Below, piece after piece: positions 6,927 through 7,499 of a DNA stretch of 7,499 nt. Position 1 is the stretch's first letter. Each line of letters opens with the position of its first letter. The notes under the pieces are model-generated. The model worked only from the letters and a program-made list of their open reading frames with translations, was not told where the DNA came from and did no database searches. Made by a program: the position numbers and the translations under genes. The stretch lies in the NCBI GenBank assembly GCA_943324725.2, contig CALPMR020000149.1:1-7499 (forward strand), read 5' to 3'. The stretch comes from Bordetella parapertussis (GTDB lineage: Bacteria > Cyanobacteriota > Cyanobacteriia > PCC-6307 > Cyanobiaceae).

Positions 6927-6940
6927 CAGCATAAATGCTG
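6927..6940 (-). promoter_or_regulatory. Hyphenated palindrome at the promoter region of the Fe-S/cNMP gene
   Basis: CAGCAT (6927-6932) and ATGCTG (6935-6940) are exact reverse complements separated by AA, 32 bases upstream of the ATG at 6894. Read on the minus strand it contains TATGCT, which could serve as a -10 element; no good -35 lies 17 bases before it. An operator overlapping a promoter fits the position and would support the 6894 start over the TTG at 7059. No known regulator consensus is matched. Confidence 0.3.
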
Positions 6941-7192
6941 CTTAAAAGAGGCGAAAACACATATCCTGAGTTCGTGCGGCGGCATGCCGTTGTAGGTGTT
7001 TGCAGATCAATCAGCTCAAGAGACTGTCTTTCGTAGGCATTGGTGGGTTTACGGCTCAAGACGACGCCTCGGTGTCTTTCCGGTCAGCAAGCAGCCCGCT
7101 TTGGCCACAGTTGGCCTGTCTGCTAGGCATTGGTTCTACCCTTTGGCGCACACCTCTGGGCACCGGGCTGTTCAAGCTGCCACCATCATGTG
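6941..7192. other. Region between the transposase remnant and the Fe-S/cNMP gene
   Basis: Beyond the possible promoter elements of the minus-strand gene I see no intact gene or recognisable motif here. It probably contains the left flank of the decayed insertion sequence, but I could not place its terminal repeat. Longer frames on both strands across 6996-7493 have protein-unlike composition outside the transposase segments. Confidence 0.4.
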
Positions 7193-7499
7193 CTACTCCT
7201 GCCGTGATGGCTGCGCCAAGAGAATCTTGCCCAGGCGGATCAGGGTGGAAGCGATCACATCCAGGCCATGGGCGTAGGCTTCTCGAAGAGAAGGAGTTGA
7301 CGGCACTGACGTTGTCGTGGCCGCGCAGTTGGAACTGGCGCAGTCTGCCGAATGCCTTGAGCCAACCAAATAGCTTCTCAAGCCCCTGGCGGCTATTGCT
7401 CGATTTGGTGTAGCACCACGTGGCGGCTGCTGCGGCCATCGTTCGCTGAACCGGCGCTGCGTGCAGTGTTCTGCTCCAGATGGGGAGTGACACCGATCC
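7193..7499 (-). pseudogene. Degraded C-terminus of an IS5/IS1182-type DDE transposase
   Basis: Three minus-strand frames in succession spell the end of a DDE transposase. At 7497-7420 is GVTPHLEQNTARS followed by NDGRSSRH, matching the family's VTPH..QN....SAIDGRT.RH. At 7415-7299, in another frame, is RQGLEKLFGWLKAFGRLRQ then LRGHDNV, matching RK.IEE.FGW.K..G.LR....RG; the Glu in GLEKLFGW is the third catalytic residue. At 7282-7193, in a third frame, is LDVIASTLIRLGKILL up to a stop, matching the closing AYNLIRL.KLL. Two frame changes in about 300 bases mean it cannot be active. The N-terminal part lies beyond the window. Terminal inverted repeats were not found. The family call is from memory of conserved motifs; IS5 against IS1182 is not resolved. 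Confidence 0.6.

Noticed and set aside
6895..7059. TTG start at 7059 for the Fe-S/cNMP gene
   Set aside because: The 55 extra residues do not resemble a protein or a signal peptide, no ribosome site precedes the TTG, and the stretch includes a likely promoter palindrome.
7000..7413. 137-codon plus-strand frame starting MQINQLKRLS
   Set aside because: Overlaps the transposase remnant, whose motifs are on the other strand; composition is Ser/Leu/Pro-rich and unlike a protein.

Overview
The window looks like chromosomal DNA from a cyanobacterium, probably of the Synechococcus/Cyanobium type. The support is modest: high GC coding regions, one copy of the cyanobacterial HIP1 palindrome GCGATCGC (2090-2097, inside the GGDEF-EAL gene), a polyferredoxin-like membrane protein joined to a cyclic-nucleotide-binding domain, and a tentative trace of a chlorophyll-binding protein gene. 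No rRNA, tRNA or CRISPR array was seen.

Only two complete genes are convincing, and they converge. On the plus strand, 1871-3673 encodes a soluble 600-residue hybrid c-di-GMP protein: a degenerate GAF-like sensor, a GGDEF domain with signature AGDEF, and an EAL domain with all catalytic motifs. On the minus strand, about 6894 down to 4147 encodes a roughly 915-residue protein: a multi-pass membrane part with NapH/NosR-like 4Fe-4S cysteine motifs, a long helical middle, and a C-terminal cNMP-binding domain with two altered ligand-site residues.

The rest is mostly partial or decayed. At the left edge, a minus-strand gene (about 245 down to 1) enters with its N-terminus only; it may be the sensor part of an adenylate/guanylate-cyclase-type protein. 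From 315 to 1870 there is no intact gene. That stretch holds a possible broken CP43/IsiA/Pcb-like gene (594-823), an unidentified coding-like minus-strand segment (1439-1711), and several inverted and direct repeats. Between the two convergent genes, 3699-4004 minus carries a LysM-like protein tail with no usable start. At the right edge, 7193-7499 minus is the C-terminal end of an IS5/IS1182-type DDE transposase broken into three frames.

Taken together, this is an eroding accessory stretch around two maintained signalling or redox genes. Nucleotide second messengers recur: c-di-GMP turnover, a putative cNMP-sensing redox protein, and perhaps a cyclase at the left edge. A functional link between these genes is inference only, because they are not in one operon.
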